Translations under genes and position numbers: made by a program
Shown here: positions 33,878-45,618 of the stretch, piece after piece
Layout of the letters: each line of letters opens with the position of its first letter
How positions within the stretch are numbered: the stretch's first letter is position 1
Source of the DNA: Beta vulgaris subsp. vulgaris
Lineage: Eukaryota; Streptophyta; Magnoliopsida; Caryophyllales; Amaranthaceae
DNA length: 64,000 nt
Direction: 5' to 3'
Assembly: GCF_026745355.1 (NCBI RefSeq)
Contig: NC_079209.1
Location: forward strand, 3,541,795-3,605,794
Notes under the pieces: model-generated
Seen by the model: the letters and a program-made list of their open reading frames with translations, nothing else
What the model was told of the DNA's origin: nothing
Database searches by the model: none

Positions 33878-35250
33878 TACTTCCTTTATTTTTTTAGTTG
33901 ACTTATTTCCTCTGGGTACACTTGCCAATGCATTATTTGAATCTATATTTTTTTTATCAGTAAACAAAATTTACAAAAAGTTGATATTGGAAAGTATACA
34001 TTGAAATGAATCTAATAAGATCCCACGAATCTAAAACATTGATTGGGTTTTTGGTACCTTTCAAGATTGTTCAAAGTTGATTGAACTTGAGCATTGTAGG
34101 CGATTTGGTTGTCTTTGGTGGAGAATTCAATCTGGTTGTAATCGTTGGGGGTGGTTTTTGAAATTAAGTGTGAAGAAAAAAGGTTTCTGGTATTCAGTTT
34201 TTGTCCCTGCTTTATGTAGTGATAATCCTTGAAAAAAAATTGTTCATGCTTTTTTTGCATGTTGCTCAAGAGGAATTGAAGGTTGTTGGTTTTGATGGTG
34301 ATTGTCATAATGCCGGTTGGGATTCTTTTTCTATTCCTTGGCACGATATTTCCCCTCCTTCTCATGATAGTGAGCTCAAATTAAAAGTGGATGCTCTTCT
34401 CATCTTAGAAAATACGTAGATTGGTTCAAGTCATCATAATTTAGAAAGTAAGATTCATCATGTTAAGGAACCGAGTATATTGGACTATGTCCCTTTAGAG
34501 AACGCTGGTGTTGTAAAGGAGAAGATGTTGGCAAATCCGGAGAGGTTGCCCGGAAGTGTTGGTTTGAGTGGCATTGCAAGTGTTGTTTCATTTGCAAATG
34601 AGATGCGCACCAAAAGAGGAAGTTCACTTTGTGTTGACGGAGATGAGGGTTCTTCTTGTGCTATAGGAAATGGCACAATATTAGAATCAGTTGGGATTGT
34701 CAGTGAGGTTTTAATTTTATTACCTAATTCAATTATGAGCAATGTTGTGCCAAAGTCTTCTGTTCGGAGGCTAGCAAAGAAAAATCAATGTCTACTGCTT
34801 AATCATCTTGGTTTCAATCGTAACATGGAGAAGAAAAATGGGATTCAAGTATCAAAGAGGCGGTGTAGTGTGAGTTATCCCAATGGTTAATTTGGTGTCA
34901 TTGATTCAAAAGCGTCTTATGGAGTTCATGAGTTCTTTGATGTTGTCTTAGTTTGTTGTTTCTCAGTCAGTAGGCTTGGGTGTTTCTCGGTTCTTCAACG
35001 TGGTTGGTGTGTTGTTTCTTGCTCATTTTAGTGGTGATATTGTCGAAGGGTCTTTGTTGGGTTTGGAGCGTTTTGCCGTTTTGGTTTGACGTTTTCATGT
35101 ATCTGTCTTTTAAGATATTGTAGTGTTGGCAAAAAAAAAAAAAAGATCCCACGTGACGATGTTTTTCCTTAAGTACAAAAAACAAAATATAGCTGAAGTT
35201 ACATATGTGAATAATATCAAAAGTCAAAATGGTTTATCAAAAAGGGAATA
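33878..35250. repeat. Old MITE-like repeat split by a retroposon
   Basis: TACTTCCTTTATTTTTTTAG on the left and AAAAAGGGAATA on the right are weakly inverted. The sequence between, without 34028-35142 and one copy of the duplication, is about 250 bp and resembles other Stowaway interiors here (AAATGAATCTAATAAGATCC). Confidence 0.35.
34028..35142 (+). mobile_element. Retroposon copy 1 (5'-truncated, poly(A), unknown ORF)
   Basis: Bounded by AAGATCCCACG at 34017-34027 and 35143-35153, with an A14 tail before the right duplication. It aligns with 37230-38801 from that copy's position ~37650 to its tail. The ORF is interrupted. The best pieces are 34201-34419 (VAQEELKVVGFDGDCHN) and 34480-34890 (MLANPERLPG to RCSVSYPNG). 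No RT, endonuclease or RNase H is encoded, so it must have been copied by a LINE machinery. Confidence 0.8.
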
Positions 35251-35589
35251 AGACACTGTATTTAAAAAAGCTGTTACACAACAATTAGCAGTACTGGTTA
35301 TTACACTTACAAATATTACAAACACTATTATTAGTCTTATACTCTTATAGGATATCATAAACAGTATCATTAGTAGGTTCAACAGTCAACAAGTACACAT
35401 AACCTTCAAGTCAAATCAAATTGGATCTTGAACAATGATTATCACGTAGTGTTGAACACAAACAATATATCAACCAAAACGGCCAAACCAAAGGACAGAG
35501 AGACTTTTAATAAAGTGACTTACATGTTACATCGACCCCTCAAAAAAAAATATAAAAAGGCTTGTATAGACAGCAATGAACTACTGAAG

Positions 35590-35870
35590 GAAAAAGCCTT
35601 GGTAACCAACTGTTTGAGTCCCAAAAAGACTCAAACACTCAAAAAGTTACACAATGGTACCATTATAACCTGGTATTGGTATCACATTGTTATCAGGATT
35701 GGTACAAAGCAACCTTACTTTGATATCAAAATTTTCGGACAATGGTACCAATCTAACCTGGCATTGGTATCAAACAACACGCGAGTGAAATTTCCAAGGC
35801 TTAAAATGACCAAATTACCCCCGTTTGAGCCCTCTAAGAGACTCAAACGGTTGGTTACCAAAACAAGCTC
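35590..35870. mobile_element. MULE-type MITE with 10-bp duplication
   Basis: ACTACTGAAG flanks both ends (35580-35589, 35871-35880). Arms GCCTTGGTAACCAACTGTTT and CGGTTGGTTACCAAAACAAG are inverted copies, followed by GAGTC / GACTC pairing. The interior has two direct copies of a GGTACCA-N-TAACCTGG motif. A 9-11 bp duplication fits Mutator-like elements. Confidence 0.75.
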
Positions 35871-36121
35871 ACTACTGAAGTCTGAAGTCATACTATCATA
35901 AATTTATCTTTTTACATAATATGATCCCTGTCTTACTCAAATACTCATTACGCCGATTTATAAGCTACAGTTTACTAACATCGACCTAACAACAACTGAA
36001 CAACATAAAATGCTTGTTTAGTTGTCAGTTATGATATGAACAGGGAATAGTTTCAAATAGAGAATAGGAATTATGGTCACAATAATTTGCTACTTATATT
36101 ATTGGTGTTATGCTCTATAGT

Positions 36122-36245
36122 TATTTTTTTTATCCATATGAGCCACAAAAGCGTTACAAAGTACAAAGAACGGGAGGGGGAATTCGAACCTGTGACCTAT
36201 CGTTCACAGCACTTCAATCTTAACCACTAGGCCAAGACATCCTTG
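36122..36245 (-). repeat. tRNA-derived SINE, copy 1
   Basis: On the minus strand: box A TGGCCTAGTGGTTAAG, box B AGGTTCGAATTCC, then CCCTCCCGTTCTTTG, GGCTCATATGGAT and an A-rich end. 59366-59490 is a second copy with the same order and tail. Neither folds as a tRNA. Confidence 0.7.
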
Positions 36246-37210
36246 GTTATGTTCTATAGTTAGTTGAAAGGTAACTGAAGTAAAAAAAAATAGATTTTGT
36301 TACTTGAGAAGAAAGGAGAGATATAATAAAAGTTAATAAGCAACAATGTGGCTAGGCCAATTATAGCTAAGAGGTAAATCTTCACCAAATATCTCTGATC
36401 TCCAGTCTCCCCTCATATACACTTGCTCTGTCCTCACTCACCCTCAATGTTAGATTCGGTTAAACTTCTTTGATACGAGTTAATGTCATTGATCAGAATA
36501 TATAGATTACAACAATATAAGTTTAATAGGATTAGGAATTCTATTCATATTAAAAGTGTAAATACAAAATATAATTCTAGTATATTTCATATTCTATCAT
36601 AATGAATTAAGGAGTGGATGGAGAAAAACGAAATTAATAATTGATTTTGTTTCTTATAGTCTAAAAATATTTAACCAAACCTGTAAGAGATACCCTCTGA
36701 TTAAGTGGGCTAGGAAATAACTTAGGTCAATTACTTTCTAAAATTTGCTAATGCAAAGTGAAGTGTTCTACACGCCAAAAAAAAAATTACGATTACAAAC
36801 AAAATAGTAAATCTCCTGTAAAACCATTGTGTAATGAAATTAAGAGCACTTCACTTTATGTCATAGATTAATGGCCATTTCTAGAGTTAAATGGATAACT
36901 TAAGGTGGCCTCATTTTTAAGGCAAAATTCAAACTGATCCGATCCATGATCATCTTTAAAAATTTGAGATCAATTAGGAAGAGCAAGAAATTGCGAGAAA
37001 TGATATAGCGAGAAAACGGGTTAGAATCATTAGGTGTCGTTTAGGGAAATAGTCCATATATTAAACTGTTGATTGTGTAGCAATTGTCACACAATAAATA
37101 AAAAGGAACCACTAGAACAAAAGGTAGGAGAAGATGAATATGGAACGTTCTTGAGGAACATAACTACATATATCCGTTGGATGGGTTACCCGCTGTTAAT
37201 AAAATCATTT
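36246..37210. other. AT-rich spacer, no gene seen
   Basis: No protein-like frame and no repeat ends identified. Confidence 0.4.
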
Positions 37211-37275
37211 AAAAGATAGTTGTTAATGTGTTTTGGAACCGTTCACCTTCCCTCAACCCTTAAAACCCTTGCTCT

Positions 37276-37330
37276 CCCTGCGGCGGCGGCGCCGTCCGCG
37301 CTACTCTTTCCGGCGTGCGTCGCCGCAGGG
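37276..37330 (+). other. GC-rich hairpin in the retroposon leader
   Basis: CCCTGCGGCG (37276-37285) and CGCCGCAGGG (37321-37330) form a perfect 10-bp stem. Most of the loop is GC-rich (GCGGCGCCGTCCGCG), which could add inner pairing. It stands out sharply against the AT-rich surroundings. Confidence 0.75.
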
Positions 37331-37550
37331 TCATCCCCTGTTTCATCCTCCTGTCACTGTTAACTAATGTCCCCTTCACTTCTTTCCCCACTTCCTAGTT
37401 TTCTCTCAGCTTTAGCTTCCAAAACCTCTCTCAATCAAACTTCTCCAATTTCTTCTATCCCAGTTTCTACCATTTTCAGGGTGTTTTGTTTTGTTTTGCT
37501 GCTGCGAGACTGCACAGGAGTCAAGGGAGGTGCTCGATCGAAGTTCGAAC

Positions 37551-38514
37551 ATGGAAATTAAAATCAAAGGTAAAACTTTTCATTTAGAATTGAGTAATGG
37601 TTTTTTGAAAATTGGTGAGTTATACAACAATCGGAAAAGGTGGATTAATTTCCCAGTTAAATTGATTGATTGGGTTTCTGTTACACTTCAAGATTGTTCA
37701 GAATTGATTGAATTTGAGCATTGTAGACGATTTGGTTGTCTTTGGTGGAAAATTCAATCTGGTTATAATCGTTGGGGGTGGTTTTTGAAGTTAAGTGTGA
37801 AGATTAAAGGTTTATGGTATTCAGTTTTTGTCCCTGCTTTAGGTAGTGATAATCCTTGGAAAATTTTTGTTCATGCCTTTTTTCATGTTGCTCAAGAGGA
37901 ATTGAAGGTTGTTGGTTTTGATGGTGACTGCCATAATGCCTGTTTGGATTCTTTTCTATTCTTCAGTACGATATTTCCCCTCCTTCTCATGATAGTGAGC
38001 TTAAATTAGAAGTGGATGCTCTGCTCATCTTAGAAAATATGCAGGTTGGTTCAAGTCATCCTAATTTAGAAAGTGAAATTCTTCATGTTAAGGAACCTAG
38101 TATATTGAACTTGTTCCTTTAGAGAACGTTGGTGTTATAAAGGAGAAGATGTTGGCAAATCCGGAGAGGTTGCCAGGAAAGGTTGGTGTGAGTGGCATTG
38201 CTAGTGCTCTTTCATTTGCAAATGAGATGTGCATCAATGGAGGAAGTTCATTTTGTATTGACGGAGATGAGGGTTCTTCTTGTGCTAAAGGAAATGACAC
38301 AATATTAGATTCAGTTGGGGTTGTCAGTGAGGTTTCAATTTTATCACCGAATTCAATTATGAGCAACGTTGTGCCGAAGTCTTCTGTTCGGAGGCTAGCA
38401 AAGAAAAATCAATGTCCATTGCTTAATCATCTTGGTTTCAATCGTAGCATGGAGAAGAAAAATGGAATTCAAGTATCAAAGAGGCGGTGTAGTGTTAGTT
38501 ATCCCAATGGTTAA
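37551..38514 (+). pseudogene. Unknown protein of the retroposon family, frameshifted
   Basis: From the ATG at 37551 the frame reads MEIKIKGKTFHLELSNG, then a Trp-rich domain (RFGCLWWKIQSGYNRWGWFL). It stays in frame to about 37960 and runs out at 38009. A shift near 37965 continues as DISPPSHDSELKL. A second shift near 38115 continues through KMLANPERLPG, SVRRLAKKNQCPLLNHLG and the end RRCSVSYPNG. The ancestral protein would be about 320 aa. Copy 1 keeps the same segments with scattered differences. The N-terminal part resembles proteins I associate with ORF1-like retroelement genes in plants, but I cannot name a domain. Function unknown. Confidence 0.6.
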
Positions 38515-38820
38515 TTTGGTGTCGTTGATTCAAATCGTCTATGGAGTTCATGAGTTCTTTGATATGTCTTAGTTTGTTGTTTTTCAGTTAGTAGGCTTGT
38601 GTGTTTCTCGGTTCTTCATGTGGTGGGGTGTTGTTTCTTGCTTGTTGTGGTGTTGATACTGTTGTGGGTTTGTTGTGTTTGGAGCGTTTTGGTTGGCATT
38701 TTCATGTATTTGTCTTTCAAGATGTTGTAATCTTGAGTTTTCATTGTATGCTTTTTAACTCTTTTTTGAGTTTTAATGAAATGAACTAAATTATCAAAAA
38801 AAAAAGATAGTTGTTAATGT

Positions 38821-39150
38821 TGAATTAGATTCCACCTTATATTAAATCGTATTACTGGTTGGTGAACTAAATTACTTGTCAATCGAGTTTTTTATCCGAT
38901 CCGGAGATAGGGTAACAAATAATGACGTATAAATAAGATGAGATTAATCGATTGGGTGAAGTTTAGAGTAATATGAAATTAATATTATTATAAAATTTTT
39001 ATTATTAACAAGTACGTATGGCTGGCCACACAATTAATAATTTTATGGTCGTGCGTACGAAAGACAAACTAAATATATTAAATAATCATCCTGTCAAAAA
39101 AATATAATAAATAAGTTACCCTTTTAGTTAATATAAGTAACTCATAATAA
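38821..39150. other. Spacer, no gene seen
   Basis: AT-rich and non-coding. Confidence 0.4.
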
Positions 39151-39464
39151 TACTCCCTTCGTTTCCTGAAGATCTTCCTTGTTACTGTTCCTACAAATAC
39201 CAAGGAGGATCCATTTGTGTGGGGTGTGGGAGTGGGTAAAGTAGGAGAGAAAAGAGAGTTAAGATAAATAAACAAATAAAAAGGGGTTAAAGTAGGAGAG
39301 AGAAAGGGAGTAAAATTGAATTAATAATGTAATGCCATATGATAGGGACATGAGAGGGTAAAAAGGGGAGAAAATCCAAATAAGGAATAAAGTAAAAGAG
39401 GGAAGATCTTTTGAAAACACGCTTAAACAGAAAGAGGAAAGATCTTTAGAAAACGGAGAGAGTA
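39151..39464. mobile_element. Stowaway-type MITE (GATCTTCC subfamily, copy 2)
   Basis: Left end TACTCCCTTCGTTTCCTGAA, right end AGAAAACGGAGAGAGTA, TA at both edges. Near-copy of 32556-32877, including the ACTGTTCCTACA and GAGGATCCATTTG segments. Confidence 0.85.
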
Positions 39465-39560
39465 GTATATAACTCCAAACAAAAATTTTATAAGTAACCC
39501 TTAATATCTAATATAGTTCTCTAATAAGTAACCCTGCAATTATAAGTTACCCTATATTAT

Positions 39561-39835
39561 TACTCTCTCCATCTTTGAATAGTTTAAACACTTTTCTTTT
39601 ATGTTTGTCCCAAATTAATTTGACACTTTCATTTTTGCATGATTCTTTGTGCCCACACTCTATTTTTATGAATAAAAAATTACCCAACTTTCTCTATACT
39701 ACAATAAAAAAACTCCACCAACTCCTGTCGCATCTACTTTTTAAATAAAATAATATTTGTTAATCATACTACAATCTACCACCTTTAAATACGTGTTCAA
39801 AAAAGTATTCAAATCTTTTTGAGATGAAAAGAGTA
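39561..39835. mobile_element. Stowaway-like MITE
   Basis: Left TACTCTCTCCATCTTTGAAT, right ATTCAAATCTTTTTGAGATG, then AAAAGAGTA. TA edges. Divergent arms. Confidence 0.65.
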
Positions 39836-40593
39836 ATTAGTAACTTTAAAATACAATAATGAACCTTATATGTGGACTGGCCACACACTGTTCACTATAT
39901 ATATATGTATGACCAGTCACATATATGACTTAGCGTATTACTATTATTATCTGTACTTTTTACTTACATTTTTATTTTAATTTACCAATCTTATTTCCAA
40001 TTTGCCTTTATTTCTATAGCTTTATTTATCATTATTTTATTCTCTATTAGAGAGTATACTAGATTTTTGGCCCGTCATTCACGGGTTAAAAGAGTCAGTA
40101 ATAAAGTAAATTTCTTTGTTGAAGAAAAATATAATAATTTTTTTAACAAACTTAAGAAGTAATTAAATATTACGATAATTGATCAGAAATATATATTATG
40201 CTTAATCTATAAGTATAACAATTGGCTCAAAACTTGGTTTATTCTTATCAAATCAATTTTAGTTGAGCCTTATTTTTAAGTACGAGATGAGTTTGGGATT
40301 GAGATTAATTATGTTCGAACTCCGTAAAATTAATCAAATCCAAGCCGATCCATATTAAAGCTTGCGGCTCTGTTATGCTCGGCTCGTTGCCAACCCTACT
40401 AATCATGATTCTTACTGTACAAAATTATAGGGTAGTCAAACGTTAAAATTGCACATGTTTATATCATTTAAACTAAATGACAGTTCTTCTAGTTTATTTT
40501 AATTCATCAAATACTTTTAAGATTTAACATAGTCCTCTAACCTTAAATAGGTCATTCCAATTCCACACACCTCGCAACCGTACTAGAAAGAAT
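39836..40593. other. Spacer, no gene seen
   Basis: AT-rich. Loose CGGCTCG words near 40360-40390 may be scraps of hAT-like arrays. Confidence 0.4.
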
Positions 40594-40783
40594 TAGGAGT
40601 ACTTATCGAGCGAGCCGAGTCCGAATAGCTAGCACTGGTACTCGGCTCGAGCTCGTTTAATTTTTCATGGGCTCGATTCGGCTCGTGAGCTTGCCGAGCT
40701 TGGGGGAGCCGAGCTCGGCTCGAGCTCGTGATTAGAATTTGCTGCTCGAGCTCGGCTCGTGAGCTCGATTAGGCTAGAGCCTT

Positions 40784-42497
40784 CACTAGTAGAAAAAAGG
40801 CTACTTGCTGCGGTTAAAAAGTGCCCTATTGCTGCGGAATAGGACGCGCAGCAGTTAAGGACGCAGCAATAGGTATAAATAATATTGCTGCGGTTTTAAA
40901 CCGCAGCAATATAACGTAATATTGCTGCGGTTTTAATGACCAAACCGCAGCAATATTAGGAATTGTGGTGAAATAAGGTGGCCCAGAAAGGTAATATTGT
41001 TGCGGTTCCTAGCCCAGAACCGCAGCAATATTACTTTTTTTATTATAAAAAAGTAATATTGCTGCGGTTCTGGGCCAGAAACCGCAGTAATATTACTTTT
41101 TTTTTTTTATCAGATTTATAAGGGATATTGTTGCGGTTTTACCCGTAAAACCGCAGCAATATGTAGTAGTACAGGTAAAAAAAAAATTTTTTTTTTTTGG
41201 TATTTTGTCATCAAATTTGAAAGATCACCACCGGAGTCAAAATCGTGGACCACCCTTCAGATTCATCCCACTACTGAAGTGAGATCACCACCGGAGAGAG
41301 GGAGAATTCAAGTGAGACTGCTAAAAGTCGGATCTTTCCTTTACTAAAGTAAAGCATTTCATTGACCGCTTCAAACTCGTGAGCAAATCTCTTTCTTTGC
41401 TAAAACTCGTAACCATATATGACAGAAGTACATAAAATTAATATTGAAAATTAATTTAAGCCCTAATTACAAAAATATATAACAAAAATAAAACAGATCT
41501 GGAAAAAAAAATAAAAAAATAGAAATTAAAAACAAAAAGAAAGACGTAAGTGGACGAGGGCCAAAATAGCCGGACGGTGCGACAAACACGACGGCGTTGG
41601 TGTGAATGGTGCGAACGAACTCGACGGCGCTGGTTCGAACGAACTCGACGGCGCTGGTTCGAACGAACTCGACGACGCTGGTTCGAACGAACTCGACGAC
41701 GCTGGTGCGAATGAAGTCGACGGCGCTGGTGCGAACGGTGCGAATGAAATCGACGAAGCGGGCGAACGACCGTCTCCACCACAACACAGATCGGAAAAAA
41801 AAACCGATATTAGAGTCCACCACCACTGTCGAAGATGAAGGGTGAGGGTCAAGGTGAGAGGACGAGTGGGATCTGAGAGTGAGGGGCGGCGAGAGGAGAG
41901 AGGAGTGAAGAGTGAGCGTGAAAGAGAGAGGAGTGAGGAGTGAGCGTGAAAGAGAGGAGTGAGGGTGAAAGAGAAAGAGAGCGGCTGTGAGTTGTGAGAG
42001 AGGAAATAAGACAAACCCTAACTGAGCATGCTTTATATATATATATTTTATTGATATTGCTGCGGTTTTGTACAAGAACCGCAGCAATATATTAAAATAT
42101 TATTAAAAATAATATTTTAATATATTGCTGCGGTTTTTTTCAAAAAACCGCAGCAATATATTTGGTCAAAAAGTCAACTTTTTTAAATTTTTTTTTCTAT
42201 TACACGATATTGCTGCGGTTTTTGGTAGAAAAAACCGCAGCAATATATTTGGTCAAAAAGTCAACTTTTTTAAATTTTTTTTTCTATTACACGATATTGC
42301 TGCGGTTTTTGGTAGAAACCGCAATATCTTTATTTTATATTTACCTTTTCTTTTAACGTGATATATTGCTGCGTATGGGTAAAACCGCAGCAATATCTTT
42401 ATTTTATATTTACCTTTTCTTTTAACGTGATATATTGCTGCGTATGGGTAAAACCGCAGCAATACCACCGCAGCAAATAGCATTTATTCTACTAGTG
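40784..42497. mobile_element. Non-autonomous CACTA element (GCTGCGGTTT family, copy 2)
   Basis: Ends CACTAGTAGAAAAAAGGC and ATTTATTCTACTAGTG, with CTT on both sides (40781-40783, 42498-42500). Subterminal ATTGCTGCGGTTTT arrays occupy 40800-41165 and 42050-42480. The right array contains two tandem duplications (near 42190-42320 and 42320-42460). The centre has a 24-bp minisatellite and GAGAG-rich tracts that give long spurious ORFs. Confidence 0.9.
41611..41728. repeat. 24-bp minisatellite, about five units
   Basis: The unit GTTCGAACGAACTCGACGGC plus GCTG is repeated with few changes. The unit is a multiple of three, so all frames stay open across it on both strands, which explains the repetitive ORFs. 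The GTTCGAAC core is itself palindromic. Confidence 0.85.
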
Positions 42498-42869
42498 CTT
42501 CGAGGGTTGCTCCTCTCTATCTTTTTTGTTTTCTTTCTCTTTTTAATTGTTTTTACCTTTTCTTTTTATTTTCTTCTACTATATACCTTAGTTAATATCT
42601 TAAAAGAAATGCTTTATATAATTTTTAATATATATAAATAATTTTTTAATATATAAACAATTTTTTAATATAAAATATTTCTTAATATGAAATATTTTTT
42701 TAATAAAAAATATTTTTTAGTATAAAATAATAAATCGAGCTGTTCACGAGCTTTACGAGCCGAGCTTTGCCTAACACGGCTCGACTCGGCTCGTTTAAGT
42801 CTCGAGCCGAGCTTTGACCGAGCCGAATCCGAGCCGCTCACGAGCTTGTCAGACTCATTATCACTCCTA

Positions 42870-44571
42870 GAAAAAATATATCGGCAATTGGCGAAATATA
42901 TTTTTCTCTATATATTACCTTTGAATAAGTTCCATGTTCCACAACGCCTTCCCACAACTTAAATTTAGCATAAAATGCTATCTTTTTTAGTAGTTGCTTA
43001 AAGTCCAGTACAATTTGCGTCACTAAGCTGATCCCACCATCACGTTCCTTTGCTCTTGTAGATTGTCCTCTCTTATTCCATGTTTCGTCAGCACCTTAAT
43101 TATGTTGCTCTTTCACCACAATATATGAAAAATAAATATATAAAAAATCATAAAAATCACTTTTTTGCAACTCGGTTTCCTTGTTGACTGGAAAACATGG
43201 TGTCAAGTGTCATGATCATGTTTGGGACAATTTTCGACATTCGCATAACATCTCCAATATTATAAAAATCACGGTGAGAACAAATTAAAGGGATGGACCT
43301 TTCCGCCGTATTTCCATCTTAAGTTTTATATTCACACTAAGTTTGTACATATGATGCAATCAAAGATAACACCCCACGAGTAACACATAAACGAGTATTG
43401 ATTCAACGGTAAAACTTAAGATCATATGAAAAGGAACTGAGGTTACTCCCTCCATCTTGTCAAATATGGGCCTGGACCGCACCCATCACAAGGAGAGAGA
43501 GTCCACTTCACAACATAAAGGAGGTTCCACCTTAAAATTATATGGCAATAAGGGGAGTAATCCCTTTGTATTATAAAATGAACCCATCTCTCTTATTTAA
43601 TCAATATGGGACACTCACATGTGGTGTACGCTATACATTATAGCTTCAACACATCTTCAAATATGAAGCATATATGTGTTTATGAAAATTTACTTTAACA
43701 CAAATATCTTTTGTAATGCAAAGAACTTTAAACATAAATTTTACAGCATCACTTATTGGTAATGATCGCTTCACATCATTTGAGTTTTGTTTTGATGTCA
43801 TTTTTGTCATCTATATTCGTATTTTGATATGTCGCATGTTTTTTTGTTTGATGTTATGTTGTCTTTTATTTCATATCATTTCTTAATTTTTTAGTGTCAT
43901 AACTTTTATTTGATGTGCTTTTGTCATTTATTTCAAATCATTTCTCATATGTTTGATGTCATTCTACTTTCTTTTATTGGTAATTAAAAGTAATATAAAC
44001 CAAAGAAATTACAATTAAGATGAGCTTAGCACAAGCTCAATACAACTAAACTGGACATGCCCAGTTTTACAAACACCCAAGCAATTTTTTTTTTTCACTA
44101 TCTTTCACTTTAGCACTAATGATCTGTACAATTCTATGCTTTATAGTAAATTTTATCTCTTTAACAATATGCTCTATAGCCCCCCAATTTTTTAAAAAAA
44201 AAATTATGTTTTTTCATTATAAAAAAAAAGTTAAAATCGTATTGTTGTGCTTGAACGCTAAAGTAAAGAAGACTGCAACACTGCAAAGATGGAAACTCAG
44301 CACATGGATATATGGGATTATGGAAAAGGTGGAAAGTCATTTGTCCGATATCTGCAATACTCTAAATTGTCTGGCCCACTCCCATGCTTTTTATTTTTGG
44401 AAATGGGACCCAACAATAACAAATAAACTTTAATCTAAAATATTAAAAGATCTAAACTTATAAACCTACAGAATCACTTTATCACAAGTTCCCCCCCCCC
44501 CCTCCAAAAAAAATAAAGTTCTCGCAAAAAATTCTCTCCTCAGTCCTCACTACCTTTAAAACTTGAACCAC
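42870..44571. other. Spacer, no clear gene
   Basis: 43444-43560 has TACTCCCTCC at its left and GGGGAGTA at its right and may be a short MITE. 43780-43980 repeats TTTGATGTCAT words. Nothing coding. Confidence 0.35.
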
Positions 44572-44761
44572 TTAGGCTATATTCTTTTCAACTTCTTTAA
44601 GCACTCTAGTGCTTATTTCAGATTTGATCACATCAGATCATAAAAGTTCAGATCATATTAGAAAAAACAGATCAGATCAGATCAGAAAAAATCAGATCAT
44701 ATCATAAAAGTTCAGATCAGATCGGATTAGAAAAATTTAAGCCTTATCCAAAAAAAAATTC

Positions 44762-45022
<261 letters not shown>

Positions 45023-45273
45023 GATGTAAGAAATGACATGAACCACGAAATAAATGAATTCGGGTCAAAGTTTGTGACACGTTTTAAGAACATGGGTCAA
45101 CATGACACGACTCATTTATTACATATGTGTACCTATATTTATATAAAAAATTTAAAACTAATTCATTAATTTAAATGATACGACAATGTAGTAGTTGTTG
45201 TAAGTGTTGGAGTTGTGAATTTGAATGATATTGAAAAAAAGTAACAATAACAAGAACAATAACAATAAGAACA

Positions 45274-45333
45274 AGAAGAAGAAGAAGAAGAAGAAGAAGA
45301 AGAAGAAGAAGAAGAAGAAGAAGAAGAAGAAGA
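45274..45333. repeat. (GAA)n microsatellite
   Basis: About 20 GAA units inside the Tourist-like element. Confidence 0.95.
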
Positions 45334-45618
45334 ACTGAAAAGTTCAGATCAGACCAAATCAAAAAAGTTTGGATCAGATTATACCAGAACAGAAAAGTTC
45401 AGATTAGATCAAACCGGATTAGAAAAGTTTAGATTAGATCAGACTAGATCAGAAAAATTTAGATCATGTCAAACCCGATCAGAAAAATTTTAGATTAGAT
45501 CAGATCTGAAAAGTTCATATCAAATCAGGTGTGATATTATTTGATCAAATCAGACCAAATCAGATCAGATTAGATCAGAAAAATTCAGATCAGACCACAC
45601 GAAAAGAACATAGCCTTA

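Larger units (their letters stand above)
37230..38801 (+). mobile_element. Retroposon copy 2 (5' leader, poly(A), unknown ORF)
   Basis: Flanked by AAAAGATAGTTGTTAATGT at 37211-37229 and 38802-38820 (19 bp), with an A tail just before the right copy. It has a 320-bp leader with a GC-rich hairpin, a broken ORF (37551-38514) and a T-rich 3' tail ending TTTAATGAAATGAAC before the A run. It is longer than copy 1 and possibly full-length. It encodes no enzyme. It could be an L1-mobilised ORF1-only element or a processed copy of a host gene; two copies 2 kb apart with different flanks favour a repeat family. Confidence 0.8.
40594..42869. mobile_element. Non-autonomous hAT-like element hosting a CACTA element
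   Basis: Ends TAGGAGTACTTATCGAGC and TCATTATCACTCCTA, with GAAAGAAT (40586-40593) and GAAAAAAT (42870-42877) as an 8-bp duplication with one mismatch. Without the CACTA insert it is about 560 bp. Both arms are arrays of GAGCTCGGCTCG words, and the right centre is T/AT-rich. No transposase. Confidence 0.75.

Noticed and set aside
35428..35901. 157-codon Lys-rich ORF
   Set aside because: It runs through both arms of the MULE-type MITE, so it is a chance frame.
36178..36234. Possible tRNA gene
   Set aside because: Box A and B match but no cloverleaf acceptor stem; a second copy with the same tail shows it is a SINE.
41456..42087. Overlapping ORFs with Arg-rich or Ser/Phe-rich repeats
   Set aside because: Several frames on both strands are open at once because the 24-bp minisatellite and GAGAG tracts lack stops; no domain is present.
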